A stretch of 64,000 nucleotides of DNA from Protula sp. h YS-2021. Its lineage: Eukaryota; Annelida; Polychaeta; Sabellida; Serpulidae. The position numbers were made by a program, and so were the translations under genes. Position 1 is the stretch's first letter, and each line of letters begins with the position of its first letter. The DNA is taken from assembly GCA_949752745.1 (NCBI GenBank), contig OX457027.1:81461214-81525213 (forward strand), written 5' to 3'. The notes below the pieces were generated by a model. The model saw nothing but the letters and a program-made list of their open reading frames with translations, was not told where the DNA came from and made no database searches. Positions 42,541-56,219 of the stretch are shown in pieces.

Positions 42541-43195
42541 TTTATAGCACAGACAAGTGTTGTATCCAAATGTCTTTGTTTATACACACGTACAAACACT
42601 GCTTGAACTTTCCAGTGGCTAAGTGTGTGAATTACACTTATATGGAAGTAATATCCTAGCCCACTGTATCACTGACAGGTAACGTTGTACTGCGGATAAC
42701 TCAAGCTCTATTACACTGATAGCCGTTTAAGTCAACACACTCATCCAGTCCGTTGCAAGCAATGCTTGGCAAAACACCCTTTTCTATGTAATAGAATTAA
42801 GTGAGACTTAATCAAGTTACACATTTTTATGAGGATTAGACCTGAACCGCAATTCCAGTGTTACTGATAGGTAATGACGCCGGAGCTTGCCCCCGCCCCC
42901 CCGCTCACACCCACCCCATCCTCCCCTAAAGACATGCTACCTTCACACGTAATTTAGCCATAATAGCCATGAAGTGAGACGAGAATAGCAATTACCAGAG
43001 GGCTGGAATTAATGCTCCCTGGCCCCTTTTAAGCATTGCTCTCTCGGGGGTTTTATGTAAGCTGCAGATTGTGCATAATGGAGCTTAGACTTTAAAACTC
43101 TGTCTTTCACAATGGACAACAAATCTCAGCTGACTGAGACATGCCACTATCCCCTTGGTGAAAATCGAAAACGATGGCTGGCATAATGTAATGTG

Positions 43196-43935
43196 CGTCA
43201 AAGGACGCTGAGCACTAGTCATAAAGGACGCTGAGCACCAGCCATAAAGGACGATGAGCACCAGCCATTAACGGCGCTGAGCACTAGTCATAGAGGACGA
43301 TGAGCACAAACCATAAGGGACGCTGAGCACCAGCCATAAAAGACGCTGACCAGTAGTCATAAAGGACGCTGAGCACCAGCCATCAACGACGCTGATCACC
43401 AGCCATAAGCGACGCTGAGCACCAGCCATAAAGGACGCTGACCAGTAGTCATAAAGGACGCTGAGCACCAGCCATCAACGACGCTGAGCACCAGCCATAA
43501 AGGACGATGAGTACCAGCCATCAACGACGCTGATCACCAGCCATAAGCGACGCTGAGCACCAGCCATAAAGGACGCTGACCAGTAGTCATAAAGGAAGCT
43601 GAGCACCAGCCATGAAGGACGATGAGCACCAGCCATAAAGGACGATGAGCACCAGCCATAAAGGACGATGAGCACCAGCCATAAAGGACGCTGACCACTA
43701 GTCATAAAGGACGCTGAGCACCAGCCATGAAGGACGATGAGCACCAGCCATAAAGGACGATGAGCACCAGCCATAAGCGACGCTGAGCACCAGCCATAAA
43801 GGACGCTGACCAGTAGTCATAAAGGACGCTGAGCACCAGCCATAAAGGACGATGAGCACCAGCCATAAAGGACGATGAGCACCAGCCATAAAGGACGCTG
43901 AGCACCAGCCATCAAGGACGTCGAGCACCAGTGAT
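43196..43935. repeat. 23-bp minisatellite, about 32 copies
   Basis: The unit is close to AAAGGACGCTGAGCACCAGC plus CAT, with GACCAGTAGTCAT, AACGACGCTGATCACC and GATGAGCACC variants. The variants recur in the same order in three blocks (43335-43430, 43435-43590, 43680-43830), so there is a higher-order unit. Minus-strand frames (LWLVLIVLYGWCSSSFMAGA-type) are by-products. It lies about 0.7 kb upstream of the FAD monooxygenase start. Confidence 0.9.
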
Positions 43936-44399
43936 TACTTTACGATATCATGAAAGGGAGAATCCAGCATTAGATTCACACATGCAAGCTTTATGAATGC
44001 GCATCGCCTAAAATTAGACCTCACATGACATATTGATATTATAACACATTAGCATGAAACCGTAGTATAGGAAGAATCGTCACATAAACAAGTTCTTTAT
44101 TCGTTCCTGTCGTGCTATCAAACAGCATGGGTCGCACATGCACACGTTATATAGAGGTCGGAAAAAAGTTAATATCGAGTCGCCGCCAAGATCTATCGCC
44201 TCGGCCCAGTCCCAATCAAATTACCGAGTGAATGTGGTTTGGTCGGTGGCTATTTCAAATCGATATTGGCTCGATATTTGAAGGTTTACCGGGTTGTGTT
44301 TCGTCATGATAAAACATGTGCTTGACAAATGTGTACCAAGAATCAACATGTCGCTAACATCTGTACGTGGTTGTAACTGCTACCATATGTTGAGCGTAC

Positions 44400-44770
44400 C
44401 TAGTAGATATTCGAACGCCGATTCAACGTCGATTTGAGGTTGCAACGTTGAGCCGACCAAACCACAACATTGACTCTGGTCATACTTTAGTTGTGATTGA
44501 TGTCGACCAAAAGATCAACGTTTAACCAACAACTTTATACCACGGTGTTTCAACGTTGCGTTTGGTTAAATTTTTACGGAGCAGCGTTGAATAGACGTCG
44601 GAAAATCGGATAACGTCTAAAAGTCGACGTTGTATAGATGTCTGATGCACAAACAACGTCTCCATGTTATCACTCATTGTCATAGCCATGACAGGTGGCT
44701 ACGTAAACAGTCTTAAACTTCATACACGTCCAGCGGTCTAGCGGTACCGGATGACGCAAGTATGGCGTAA
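44400..44770. repeat. Interspersed repeat, copy D
   Basis: It contains CAACGTCGATTTGAGGTTGC, GTTGTGATTGATGTCGACC and GCGTTGAATAGACGTCGG, the same order as copies A-C. Weaker relatives follow at about 44930-45060, 47390-47535 and 51990-52060. Confidence 0.6.
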
Positions 44771-45069
44771 TGCGTTGGAAGGTGATTGTGATTGTCGCTG
44801 TCAAGATGGCGATTCTCGATTGTTATTGCCCCGAGGTCTACATATCGTCGCTTTTCCAGCATCTGTACAACACTTGGACATAGATGTTGTTTCGACTTCC
44901 ATGTGCAACTTTTACTCAACGTTGGCTAGACGACAGATAATCGATGTCTATTTAACGTAGGAAGGTAAACGTTGTTCCAACTTCCATAAATAACGAAAAC
45001 CACAAGAGACATTGATCTGACGTCGTATGCGACGTCTATCCAACGTTGTTCCAAAGTCGCAATGTTTGC

Positions 45070-48000
45070 TGGGTATGTGGTGACCACATCTTTAACATAG
45101 ATTAACCACATTTTGCCCTTAGCAGAAATATGATGTAGCAAAAAACATGTATAACCATGCGGTTAAACAAAAGGTCACACAAAATTTTTTCCATTAATTG
45201 TTCTGCTATCACTTTGTTAAAATGGTGAATTGTTCTATTTTAGAGATTTTTATTTAGTACAGGCATATTCAAGTATGCGATGTGGGGCGTAACACTCGGG
45301 GTATTTATAATTTATATAAATACAAACAAGTTTCTTTGTCTTCCTTCAAAAGGAAGATACCAAATATAACCCACTTTTCTTCAGTATTTCATCCTTTGAA
45401 TTTCTCACATCTATAATGCATCGTATTTTAGCATTTGTAATGGAATTGTTCTCCTTAACCTCTTCCTTATAAAACTGAACTTATGACCTTTTATTAAAAG
45501 CGAAAGATTATCTTCTGATAAGCTATCTCTTTGAAGCAGAAAATCAGCCGAATGCAGCTTTAACACATTTAAGCATCTATTGATTATTTCCCGAGTGGCT
45601 TTACAATCACAGTAAAAGCGAATTAAAGTTTCCTGAAAAATGCAAAATTGACTGATCCTGCAATTTTTCAATCTTTAGTTTTAGCTATAATGTTGCAGAT
45701 TAATTTAAACTGCAGAGCCAATAATTGTTGTTTCGTTTGCTTATTGCGAAAAGGTGCACTTGGATAAACAGGAACCTTCTCATTCAATCTTTCCTGCGCC
45801 CAATAGACGAGGCTTACCGGAACTTGTGAAAATTTCCTTATCAAAATATAATAATAATCTTTTTTTCAATAAAGGGCTACTACAATCGACTGCATAGGCC
45901 TCTGTAAAATATCTATTGTTATAAGTACTCTGAAGCCATTTACAAATTTGAATTTTTAGACCGTTATAGAAAAAATATCTCTCTTCAGATCGTACTTCCT
46001 CTGAAGATCCGATAATGAAAGAAACTTGACGTCGCTATCTAATAAATCTTTAATGTATAATATTCCTTTCATATGCCACTGCTCAATATACAGGGATTTA
46101 TTATCTATTATCGCCTCCGCACTTGTTCTGATTGTCTAATTCTATAACAAGCATAAGGATTTCTTTATAGAAAAGAGGGAAAATGTACAGGTTTTAGATC
46201 AAAAATGTGAATGCAAAATAAATTAATTGTCAGCCCCCACAGTCTTTCTATTTCACTGTGTATTATCGAATTGTGTATATAGGTTTATCCTACAGTATTG
46301 ATGACCAAGCCAATCTCAAATATTTTTTTATCACAACTAAATCCTTAGGACGAATACCTCCTCATCAAAATACCCTTTCAAGGTGCGATGCTTAATGATA
46401 TTTGGTTTATTTAACGAAATAAAAACTCATTAATCAAAGACTGTAGTCTTGTCTAATTCTTATCCGTACAAGTAGCAGTGCTCAGACTTTAAATAAGATT
46501 AGAATTCTTTATAGGTTTGGCTAGAATTACCTTCTAAGTAACGTAAGACATTTTTGATTCCATAGGTTTAGACATGTGGATTTTTTGTTTTGCCTTCAAT
46601 AGTAACCTGAGCACATTTTTTAACATTTTCAACATTAAACAAAGTTTTACCATATAGTGAAGATATGTTTGGCAGAACTAATGTATGTGTCGCCCTATTA
46701 TTACAATTGTTAGCATGTTTAAAACGATTCTTACGGGTAAATATCTTGTAGTAGTAAATGAGTTAATAAACACTTGTATAAAAAGACTGTAATTGATCGA
46801 TTTGGCAAAACGATTCACTCAGACAGAAATGAAATTCACCAGAAGAAAAGCATACTTGCAGAGAGACTTAATGGGTGTGTGGGACGTTTGTAGAACTGTT
46901 GAGTATAACGAAGTGAATTGTGAAAAAGCAATTCCCAGAAAAAAATAGCACAGAAAAATGGATTGCAGACTCAAACAAAAGCAACTTCCTTCCCGTTAAT
47001 GTTCATCATTTACATTAAGACACAGCCAAGATCATAAATCAGTATGAATAAAAAATCAGCGGCAATGAAAATAGCTTTAGTAAAAAGCGTCCTTCACCTT
47101 GTAACTGATTAGCGGAAAGCAAAGTAAATCCAACATAAGCGGTGCTGTCAGTTTGTAGAATTGGAATTTATTGTTAAAGAATGAACTAGTTTTTACGTTT
47201 ATATCATTGATATTAAGGTGGTGATAGCCTTAAGTTAACTTTGGAATTTTAAGGAAATCGCAGCTATTTCCAGAATAAAGTGAATCGAAATCGACTTATT
47301 GTGTATCCTGCGTGACCGGATGACCCAATGTAACTGTCATGGAGGATTGACCACACTACCACGCCATGACTGTTGCTGTCAAGATTGCGATTCTAGATAA
47401 TTGATGTCCCAACATCTGTTTATCGTCACTTTCACGACGTATATGCAACGTTGCTTTCCCGACATCTGTGTGACGTTGCTTCGAGTTCCATTTTCAACTT
47501 TTACACAACGTCGATTAGACGTCGGGTAATCGACGCAAATAAAAATGCGAATTGTAAACATAATAATAGCACAGTTTTGCCAGTTTTCACTTAAATGTTG
47601 AATGTTAGTTTATTCACATAACCAATGCATCTCACGTAACTTGAAACTAAAAAGATGTGAAAAATATTTTGCCACAATATCCAAGCAAAACCATACAGGC
47701 CATGATGTATAGAAAATCGTATACTACCGTAGAGACTCCAGTGTACAGAAATCTGTGTACGACCACAGTGTGATACATTTTTTGCTGGAATCTAGCAACA
47801 TTTTATATGGTAAAAGAGCAACTTACACAATGTCGCTTCAACTGTTTTATGCATGTGAAAGCCTTTTCTGTTGTGTTCAGGTGATTTTCAGGATATTCTC
47901 ACTATAGAACCTTTAATATATGAATCACTGCAGTATTTGTCATCACATTTTACAGCATCTAAAATTATGAATAATTTGCCATGGGATGACATCAAAGGAT

Positions 48001-51000
48001 TTTAATGCAGATCTGTGATGCATTTATCTGTGTATTCCTTTTGATAGTTCAGGTCTTCTATTGGCAGTTCAAGATCTTGTCTTCTCAAGTGTGAAGTCAT
48101 ACCTCCATTGGTGCTAATATATTGTGGAAATTGCAAAGCAAACACCAAAGCCTCCACATAAACTAATAGAATTTATATATATTCACAGCTTACTGCGAAG
48201 CATTTCACGCTGTAAAACAGTAGGAAATTTTTACTTGAAGGTAACGAATTTACAATGACATCAGCTAGACCCAGCCATTACGTAAAACAGATGATATATT
48301 GACTAGGATATCAGTCTAGAGGCGGTGCAAAATGAGAGCGAAGACCAGAAAATACAAACGATATGACACGTAGAAATAGGGTGACCTTTTATATTAGCAT
48401 CATAAAATTTTACACAATGAAATGGCATTTCGAAAAAACGATGAAATATAAGATGAGAATTTTACACCAGCGATAGTATGAAATGCCAAACTTTAAGATT
48501 ATAAAATGGCATAATTATAAGATTATAAAATAAATATTGATCCCATCTAGTTTCAAGCAATTTAATAAATAATTAATTTGATAACAACATGACGGACAGT
48601 CAATAATCGCAAATTGCGAGTAGATACTCCAACAAAATTGGATACTCAGCAACGCAAGAGTCTCGATCAGCTTGAAAATTTCTAAGCTAATCACATGTAC
48701 TTTTTAAGAAGTTTGCTTTTACTGGCATTTGATCTCTTAAAATATGGCTAAAATGATGAATTTTAATTCAGTTTGAATTGCATACAACAGCGTTGCGATC
48801 TATTTATATATTTTTTCTGATCCATGAGGGTTCTACTTTTGTTAACATGCAACAACCAGCCTCACGCCAATACGTCATCAGACACCAAATTGTTGAGAAA
48901 TTGTCAGATCTGAAACATAAACTGCCAAATAAATACTTTGCTTTGTAAAGCAAATGAAATATGTGTGCTTAAACACAAATTTGTTAAACACTTTCAGGGA
49001 AATATTCATGAATTCGGACTCTATACAGCTGGAACGCATGTAAGAGCGATAACAGTCAAATGTGCAATACGCAGATGAATCGAAATTGTATTCAACGGAA
49101 ATTTATAACGATATAAGTAAATTCTTTTGACGAGTGACAAGTGTGAAACACAAATGAGTAGCTGTTACCAGAAAAAAGTAGTAGGGTGAAAATATAAACA
49201 AAAACCATTAAAAGCAGTTTTTACCTGTCAGTGGCCTATGGCACTGTTTATAGCTTGACAACGGCTGATTAATATTTGATTACGTAATTAACGTCTGCTA
49301 GCTAAGTATCAACAGATGACAATGGGTAATAGTTTGGCTAAAGGCTGTCACTAATATTAGCTTAACGATAACTTGCAAATGTTGATAAAATAGCTTAAGT
49401 TTGCGCTCATTCCTAACTCTGAACTGAACATGTCCATGCTGTGCTTGATGCTTTTTGACACTAAGTAGGATATCCGATCCATACAGCTCCGGTTACAGTG
49501 GTACCATCACACTTGAATTTTCCTTAAATCCTGCTGCTTCATTAAATCCATGTTCGCCTTAAGCCAGCTGAAATCGGAAAGGGTTTTAGAAATAAGTTTC
49601 TTTGTAATCCGGCAATTTAGAACTAAGTAATTGTGTTCATGTGGAGTAAATGAAACAACTATAACAACAACTAAACTTTTTTCTTTCGACTGGTAGCAAA
49701 ATAACCAAGAGTGTTTCTAGCACTAAGCATTACAGAGGTAAAGAATGAGAGCTAGGGCTTTACGTTCTAGCGACAAATTATTCTACGCAATAAAAAAATT
49801 ATTTAGATTTGGATTTACAAACCATACTTCTTGCATTCTTGACAAATACTTTGGTAAGGTAAAGTAGCGAAGAACAATATATAACAGAGCATTTACCGCT
49901 ACACAACTTACTGAGCCAATGGCTAGTACAGTGAGCTTATATCAACCTTGAAGTGCCATCTCACTGTTGCTTAAGCGAAGTACTAAAGATCACCGAAGTG
50001 TTATGCGTTGATAGAAATCATAAACGTTTGGTGTTGTATTTTTTTCGTTGGAATTTGGGTGTTGAGGATTAGGATGTGTAGACGTCTGGCTTATGCACGT
50101 TTTCTGTCAACAATTTGCTTTAAAGCTTAATCGAATCACCTCCCGAAAGAAAACTTAGAACACAAATATCTTAAAATACTCGTTCAGCTCCCAAGTCACC
50201 TTAAAATCAATTATAGTCATATCTGATGGGAAAAGTATATAAGATACTGAAGGCGAAACTTTCAAATAAATTTCATCATCTCGAAACTACTACAAATTCA
50301 ACAGAATTTAAACACCACAAAGAGGTGAAAAAAGAAACAATAAATATGGAACGAAGCCATAATCGTATCAATAGCAAAAGCATACCTAACAAAAATGACC
50401 CAACAAATTCCAAAACTATAGACCAATCTCACTTACAAGCAGTATGACTTAACCTGATGATAGGTGCTAATGATAGATGCTAACGTGGTACCTAGAAAGC
50501 AACAACTTGCTAGCTGGTATTCAAAGCGACTTTAGAAGTCAAAGGGGTGCTATAGATCGCCTTGTGTAGTCCTTTCGCTAATGATGAACATGTTGCGACG
50601 GTCTCTTTTTAGCTTCAAAATGGATTATGACAACGAAATCTCCTTTCAGCTACACTATTTCTCATTAAAATCGATAGTATAAAGAGCTATCTTGAACAGA
50701 AATAAAGAGTTCACTCTTGTGGATGACTTCTCGGTGTCTTTTAGAGGTAAGCGCGTGAAAGAAATACGATGTCGTTTGCAACAAAATATATTCGTCCTTC
50801 AAGTCTAGGTAAATAAAAACATTTCAAAATTTTCTCAGGCCACAACCTCAGACAACGTTACATGGTCTTATGTCTCTCCCGAATGGAAATCCTAGTAGTG
50901 AAAGAAATTCCTAGGTCTTATCTTCGATTCTAAGCTTACTTTTTTTCCCTTATATGAAAAAATGCCAGAAGTCACTGATTGTTGATCATTAGCTCTTCTC

Positions 51001-53790
51001 ACGGTTCGGGGGAATATTCTTCATTAGGTCAAACTTAAACTTTGATGGTAGTGTCTAAGGTCCTGCAGGATCATCTTACCCAAAGATGCTTGATTCGATA
51101 CAAAATCAAAGTCTCAGGACATTCTAAACACTTTCACAGCTATTCCTGAGGTTTACAGTTTACATGTTGAGGTCAATGAACAGCCTCTACCCTTTCTGTT
51201 GTTAACGCTTTCCATACAATATGTTGTAAAATTGCTAAAAGACAAAGCTAACAGACAGAATCCACTTCGTCGGTTTTGCTTCAGACTTTCAAAATTTTCA
51301 GACAGTAGCTCTTTCCCTCCGTTGGTTGCCCACGCTGTAGCACACCAAAGCAATACTAGGGCATGGATACACCTTTCATAAACACCTTCTGAGAGGTTTT
51401 TCGGACCCAATGCTGACAATTAACATACAACACATTTGCGAGACAGAAATAAATAAAAAAACAAGCATATTCAAAGTGCTGGTTTTGCTTTTGAACTCAC
51501 CGTGTCAAAATCGATAGATCGTATTTAAACAATGTGGATTTGTAACTCTTCTTGAGCTCATTCACGGTCTTATATTAAACGTAAGGCGCTATTCTACACA
51601 AAATAATAAGATTTGGAAACAAATATTAGTCACATGTGAATAAGCCATTTTATGAAACATAGTTCCATTGTATCAATCCTAGTTTTGACGACTCTGCAGA
51701 TGTAGTTACCACTGTTCAGCCATTGACTCCCACACAAGATATGGCGTTGTGAACTACAGGGGTCAGATGCCACTTTAAAAACGAATCCAACGTTGCACCC
51801 CTCGTTCAGCTAACACTGCCACATAATGCACTCATGAGTGTTGTAACAAGACAAGAGTGCAAAAGGATTGTTTTAAAACACAAGCCCAAGCGAAAAAAAC
51901 TATAAATTTTGTAATCACTACCTGTGAACGTGCGACATTGCATATACGCTGGAAAGACTCGTCGCCAGGCGTCCGATCACGACATGGATTTGGTTGTATT
52001 TGCAAGTCAGAACAACGTCTAACAGTGCGACGTTGTATGGGCGTCTGGAAAAGTCGTTGCATAGCCATGGGGCGCTCGGCATTCCCGATACATCATGTTC
52101 GCCCTTTCATCCAAGTGTCCCCTACCCTCCCTCCCCCTCCACCGTCTTTTGGTGATCCCATGTGCATACCAAACCACTATTCATATGTATTCGCCATTCA
52201 TTAAGCGCCAAAACACTTGCATGACTTTCCAATTTTAACGTTTAAATAATAAATTTCACCTAAGACCTATACTACCATGGCTGCTGGGAGAGAATATAAG
52301 ATTGTTTTTGTTTATCTAAACGACGAGGTGTGGGTGGAGGAAACGATGCCTTGACTTTTATATACAACCATATTCAAGATTTTAAAAAAATGTGGAAATT
52401 GGTTTATGGACATTTGGAGCTCGAAAAGACACAGGATAGACGTCGCAGCATTTTCTGGGTAATTTAAACAGTTAAGGCCAGCATAATGAAAGTAATATCT
52501 TAGAGGCTTAAGCAAGATCTTGTGCCTTGTCTATATGTCTAAAAAGGAAATAAAATAAAAGAATTTGCTATCTAATGTAACATTAATTGCTAAAATAGAA
52601 ATAGAAGAAATAAAAGCAATAAAAACTAGACAAAATTCCGCTACAGAGCGGAATTGGCCCACTTAATTGTAGAAACCACTAAGAAAAATATTTGTAATAA
52701 ATTATGACCAAAAACCTCAAACTCACGCAGTACCCCTTCTTTATCGTCTCGTTAATCCAACGGGTTCAAAATGAATCCAAAATCCCCCAATCTCTGTAGC
52801 ATTGAAACAGCCCAGCATTGAAACACCACATCATTGTATGGGCCCATCCAATGGCTGGGCTAAATCAATACAGAGGCTATTGAAACAGCACATACAGTTT
52901 CTCCCCATCAAACACGACTACACGACTACACTGCCGATGTCATTTCAAACAACATATGTGTTGAGATCGTGTAATGGGACGGGCCGTTATATTTCTTTGT
53001 CAAAAATGTAGAAAATAAAAAATCCGAGAACATTTTTAACATTTAATTATCCTCTTACCATTTTGCTTGTAACAAACAACCACACTTAACATTATTTATT
53101 TTGATGGAAAAGTCAGCTATAATCTCAGCAAAGCTTCTCTCTCTCTCTCCCCCCCCCCTCTTGCATTATGGCACTTCCTTCCCTATTTCAGTGCGTTGCA
53201 TGTGTACTTTCCCTGCACTTGCCTGTGAAAACCACACTTGTCGCTGTGATCTCTCAGTGACTAAGTGCGTTTTTTTTGCTGGGTTTTAGCTGTTGAGTTT
53301 TAAAGTACATATCAGACATACTTCACGTTTTGCTTGTCAGGATACAGGAGGCATATTTAAATATTTTTTCGAGTACGGTATAGAGACTCGACAAAAATTC
53401 CTTACTGACCCCAGCTCAGTGTCCTTTTGCAGGGCAGCTGGTAAAGTCAAGTTGGATTGCGCATATTTTTTTTGTTCTTTTTCCTTTTGGTATTTTTGCG
53501 CTTTTGGTATAAATTGATCAAAACACCGCCGACTGTTCCGCCCACTCCCTCGCTTAGGGGATTTTCACAGTTTTTCTGTGCTGAGAACGAAATTGACTGT
53601 TCTCGATACCTAAACACGGTGAATTTCTCATCTGCAGGGCCTCAATGTCCTAGTTTTGAAGGCGCTCATTTGGTTTGTGGGTATATGCCGGCCTCCATCC
53701 CGGTTATATCCATGCCCCCACCCATTTTTTTGCTGTATATTGTGAGTGCAGCCTTCTACAAATGGGCGTTTTCGCTGTTTCGACTTTTTT
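45070..53790. other. Long region without a recognisable gene
   Basis: It is AT-rich with only short frames. A weak repeat relative lies at 47.4-47.5 kb and another at 52.0 kb. A hairpin AATTCCGCT-ACAG-AGCGGAATT lies near 52635-52657, a CT/C run near 53139-53158, and poly-G at 54058-54074 just beyond. I found no exon with both conserved motifs and matching splice sites. Confidence 0.45.
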
Positions 53791-54213
53791 TTGGTTAAAA
53801 TTGGGTCTTTTTAATGGATGGCCGGGGGGTCTCGTAAAAGAAAAGAAGGACCCGGGGGGTTGTGCCTGCCGTGGGCCATATAGTACAGCGGCCGTGGTGG
53901 ATGCTCCTTGTGCAAATCATAGCGCAAGTTGAGCTGCTCGGTATATTATTTGAAGCAAGTAGACTTAGGTCTATCTTCGGATAAATTTCAATTAGAAATA
54001 ATTGAAAAGAGCGTAACAACTGTCAGTTATCCATGCCACGCAAAATTTGTACAAAGGTGGGGGGGGGGGGGGGCATTTATTACATGAATATCAGTTTTTT
54101 TCCATTTCCACAGTTTCCCTTGAGTTTTCTCAATATTGTACAGAAATGTTATTTAGCTGTATTTATTTGAGAAAATGTTTTATTTTTGTAATCGGCCAAA
54201 TCTTATCCAATTT

Positions 54214-55347
54214 TTAGCCCTCAGCCAATGTTGGCTATTGTTATCGATCTGTCCGTCCGTCTGTCCGTCTGTCAGTCCGTCCGTTCGTCCGTAAACTCTT
54301 TTTGTCCGGACGATATCTCAAAAAGTATTCATCGAATCTTCACCAAACCTTACAGGAAGAAAGTATGTAAGATGTAGATATGCACCGGGGAATGGGGGAT
54401 CCAATTGGCACGTGACCTTCCGGTCACGTGACCGTCGCACTTAAAACTTTTCTTGTCCAGGCTATATCTCAAAAGTTATTCACCGGATCGTCACCAAACC
54501 TTACAGAAAAAATTTTATAAAGTATAGATAAGTAACGAGGGGTTCAATTGGAGACGTGACCTTCCTGTTACATGACCGTCGCACTTTAAACTTTTTCTTG
54601 TCCGGGCGATATCTTAAAAACTTTTCATTGGATCTTCACCAAACCTTACAGAAAGAAAGTATATAAGGTCTAGATGTGCAACAGGGAGTTTGATTTGTCA
54701 CATGACCTTTCCGTCACGTGACCGTCGCACTTTAAACTTTTCTTTGTCTGGGCGATATCTCAAAAACTATTTATTGGATCTTCACATAACCTTACAGAAA
54801 AAAGTATATAAGGTGCAGATGAGCAACGAGGGGTCAATCGGTCACGTGACCTTCCTGTCACGTGACCGTCGCACTTTAAACTTTTTCTTTGTCGGAGCGA
54901 TATCTCAAAAACTACTCATTGGATCTTCACCAAGCCTTACAGAAAGAAAGTATATAAGGTCTAGATGTGCAACAGAGAGTTTGATTTGTCACATGACCTT
55001 TCGGTCACGTGAACGTCGCACTTTAAACTTTTTCTTTGTCGTGGCGATATCTCAAAAATTATTCATCGGATCTTCATCAAACCTTACAGAAAAAAGGATA
55101 TAACGTGTAGATGTGCAACGGGGGGTTCCACCTGTTACGCGACCGTCGCACTTAAACCTTATTTCTTGTCCGACGATATCTAAAAAGCTTTTCATCGGAT
55201 CTTCACCAAACCTTACAGCAAGAAAGTATATAAGGTGTAGATGTGCAACGGGGGGTTCAATTTGTCACGTGACCTTTAAACTTTTTCTTGTCCGGGCGAT
55301 ATCTCATGTTCTGCCTTCAGCCAATATTGGCTGAGGGCTAAAAATCA
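54214..55347. repeat. Repeat of about 1.1 kb with short inverted ends and tandem units of about 146 bp
   Basis: TTTTTAGCCCTCAGCCAA at the left is inverted at the right (TTGGCTGAGGGCTAAAAA). Inside, a unit containing GGCGATATCTCAAAAA, TTCACCAAACCTTACAG and TCACGTGACC recurs about eight times, at spacings of roughly 126-152 bp (near 54310, 54462, 54609, 54752, 54898, 55044, 55170 and 55298). A (TCCG/TCTG)n stretch follows the left end. It looks like a non-autonomous element that amplified its core. Three frames across it are artefacts. No clear target duplication seen. Confidence 0.75.
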
Positions 55348-55932
55348 ATGTTCTGTAAAATATTATAAGATTTATGCTGTAAACCAAAATTCAAAAGTTT
55401 GGGCAATCCTTGAAAGGCCAAGGCTATTACATTTTCCATCATCTACTTTCTAGATTTGAAGCAGTGTTCTCTGAAAAACCTTTTTCAAATAGGCCAAAAT
55501 CTCCGTAATTGGCGACGGTTGTAAAATTCGGTTGGTCAATCTTAAAAAAGAGTAACACTTCCATAAACAACAGGAAAACCACTACCACGACCAATAAGAT
55601 CATTACCGCAACCAGCACAACAAAATGGAATATATAAGCAACACAAATACGACCTGCACATCACCAGCATAAAACGTTACTTGATAAACTATTACTTTAT
55701 CATGTTATAAAATATATATAAGACATTAAAGAACAAGATCGAATAAAGTTTAAAGCTTTTAAGAAATGGTATTGTTTTACGAAATCTTGCTTGACTGACT
55801 AACTTTTGAAAGAATTTTAAAAGCTTATAGTTTTATGTACATTGAAATTCTTTGCTTGTTTTTAAAAGTGATTATAACTTTAATATAATTATGTATTAAT
55901 TAACATGTACAACATGTTAACAGGCAATCGAG

Positions 55933-56109
55933 ATGAGAATTACAAAGGAACATATTGAAGCCTATAAGCATCTGGCCTTAGAAAAACAACCAAATTGGAA
56001 TCATCCAGTATTTGTTGCTTTATCCATCCAAAAGGGTTTCAGCTGCAATGCATATGTTATTTCGGATGACAACAGCAAGAAGGAAAAGAAGGCTGTCCCT
56101 GGAAACACA
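55933..56109 (+). CDS. Possible upstream exon or small frame
   Basis: An AG acceptor (GTTAACAG) is followed by ATG and 58 open codons (ITKEHIEAYKHLALEKQPNW...) ending in TGA. The integrase gene's first supported exon needs an upstream exon leaving two bases, and I found no donor in that phase here. It could be an older start or unrelated. Confidence 0.25.
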
Positions 56110-56219
56110 TGACACATAACATATAAATCTGTCCTTACAAGACTACAAATCTTAAGAACATATCAACGTAATTAAGAAATATTGACTACAAATATCATTA
56201 GAACTATTGTCTATTTTAG

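Noticed and set aside
43268..43928. Hydrophobic minus-strand frames with WLVLIVLYGWCSS-type repeats, resembling membrane proteins
   Set aside because: Produced by the 23-bp minisatellite; no start context or unique sequence.
50226..50447. 73-codon polar frame MGKVYKILKAKLSN
   Set aside because: Low-complexity Lys/Asn/Thr composition in AT-rich DNA, no motifs.
54690..55334. Frames with repeated RRTLNFFFVGAISQKL
   Set aside because: Translation of the tandem units of about 146 bp in the 54.2-55.35 kb repeat.
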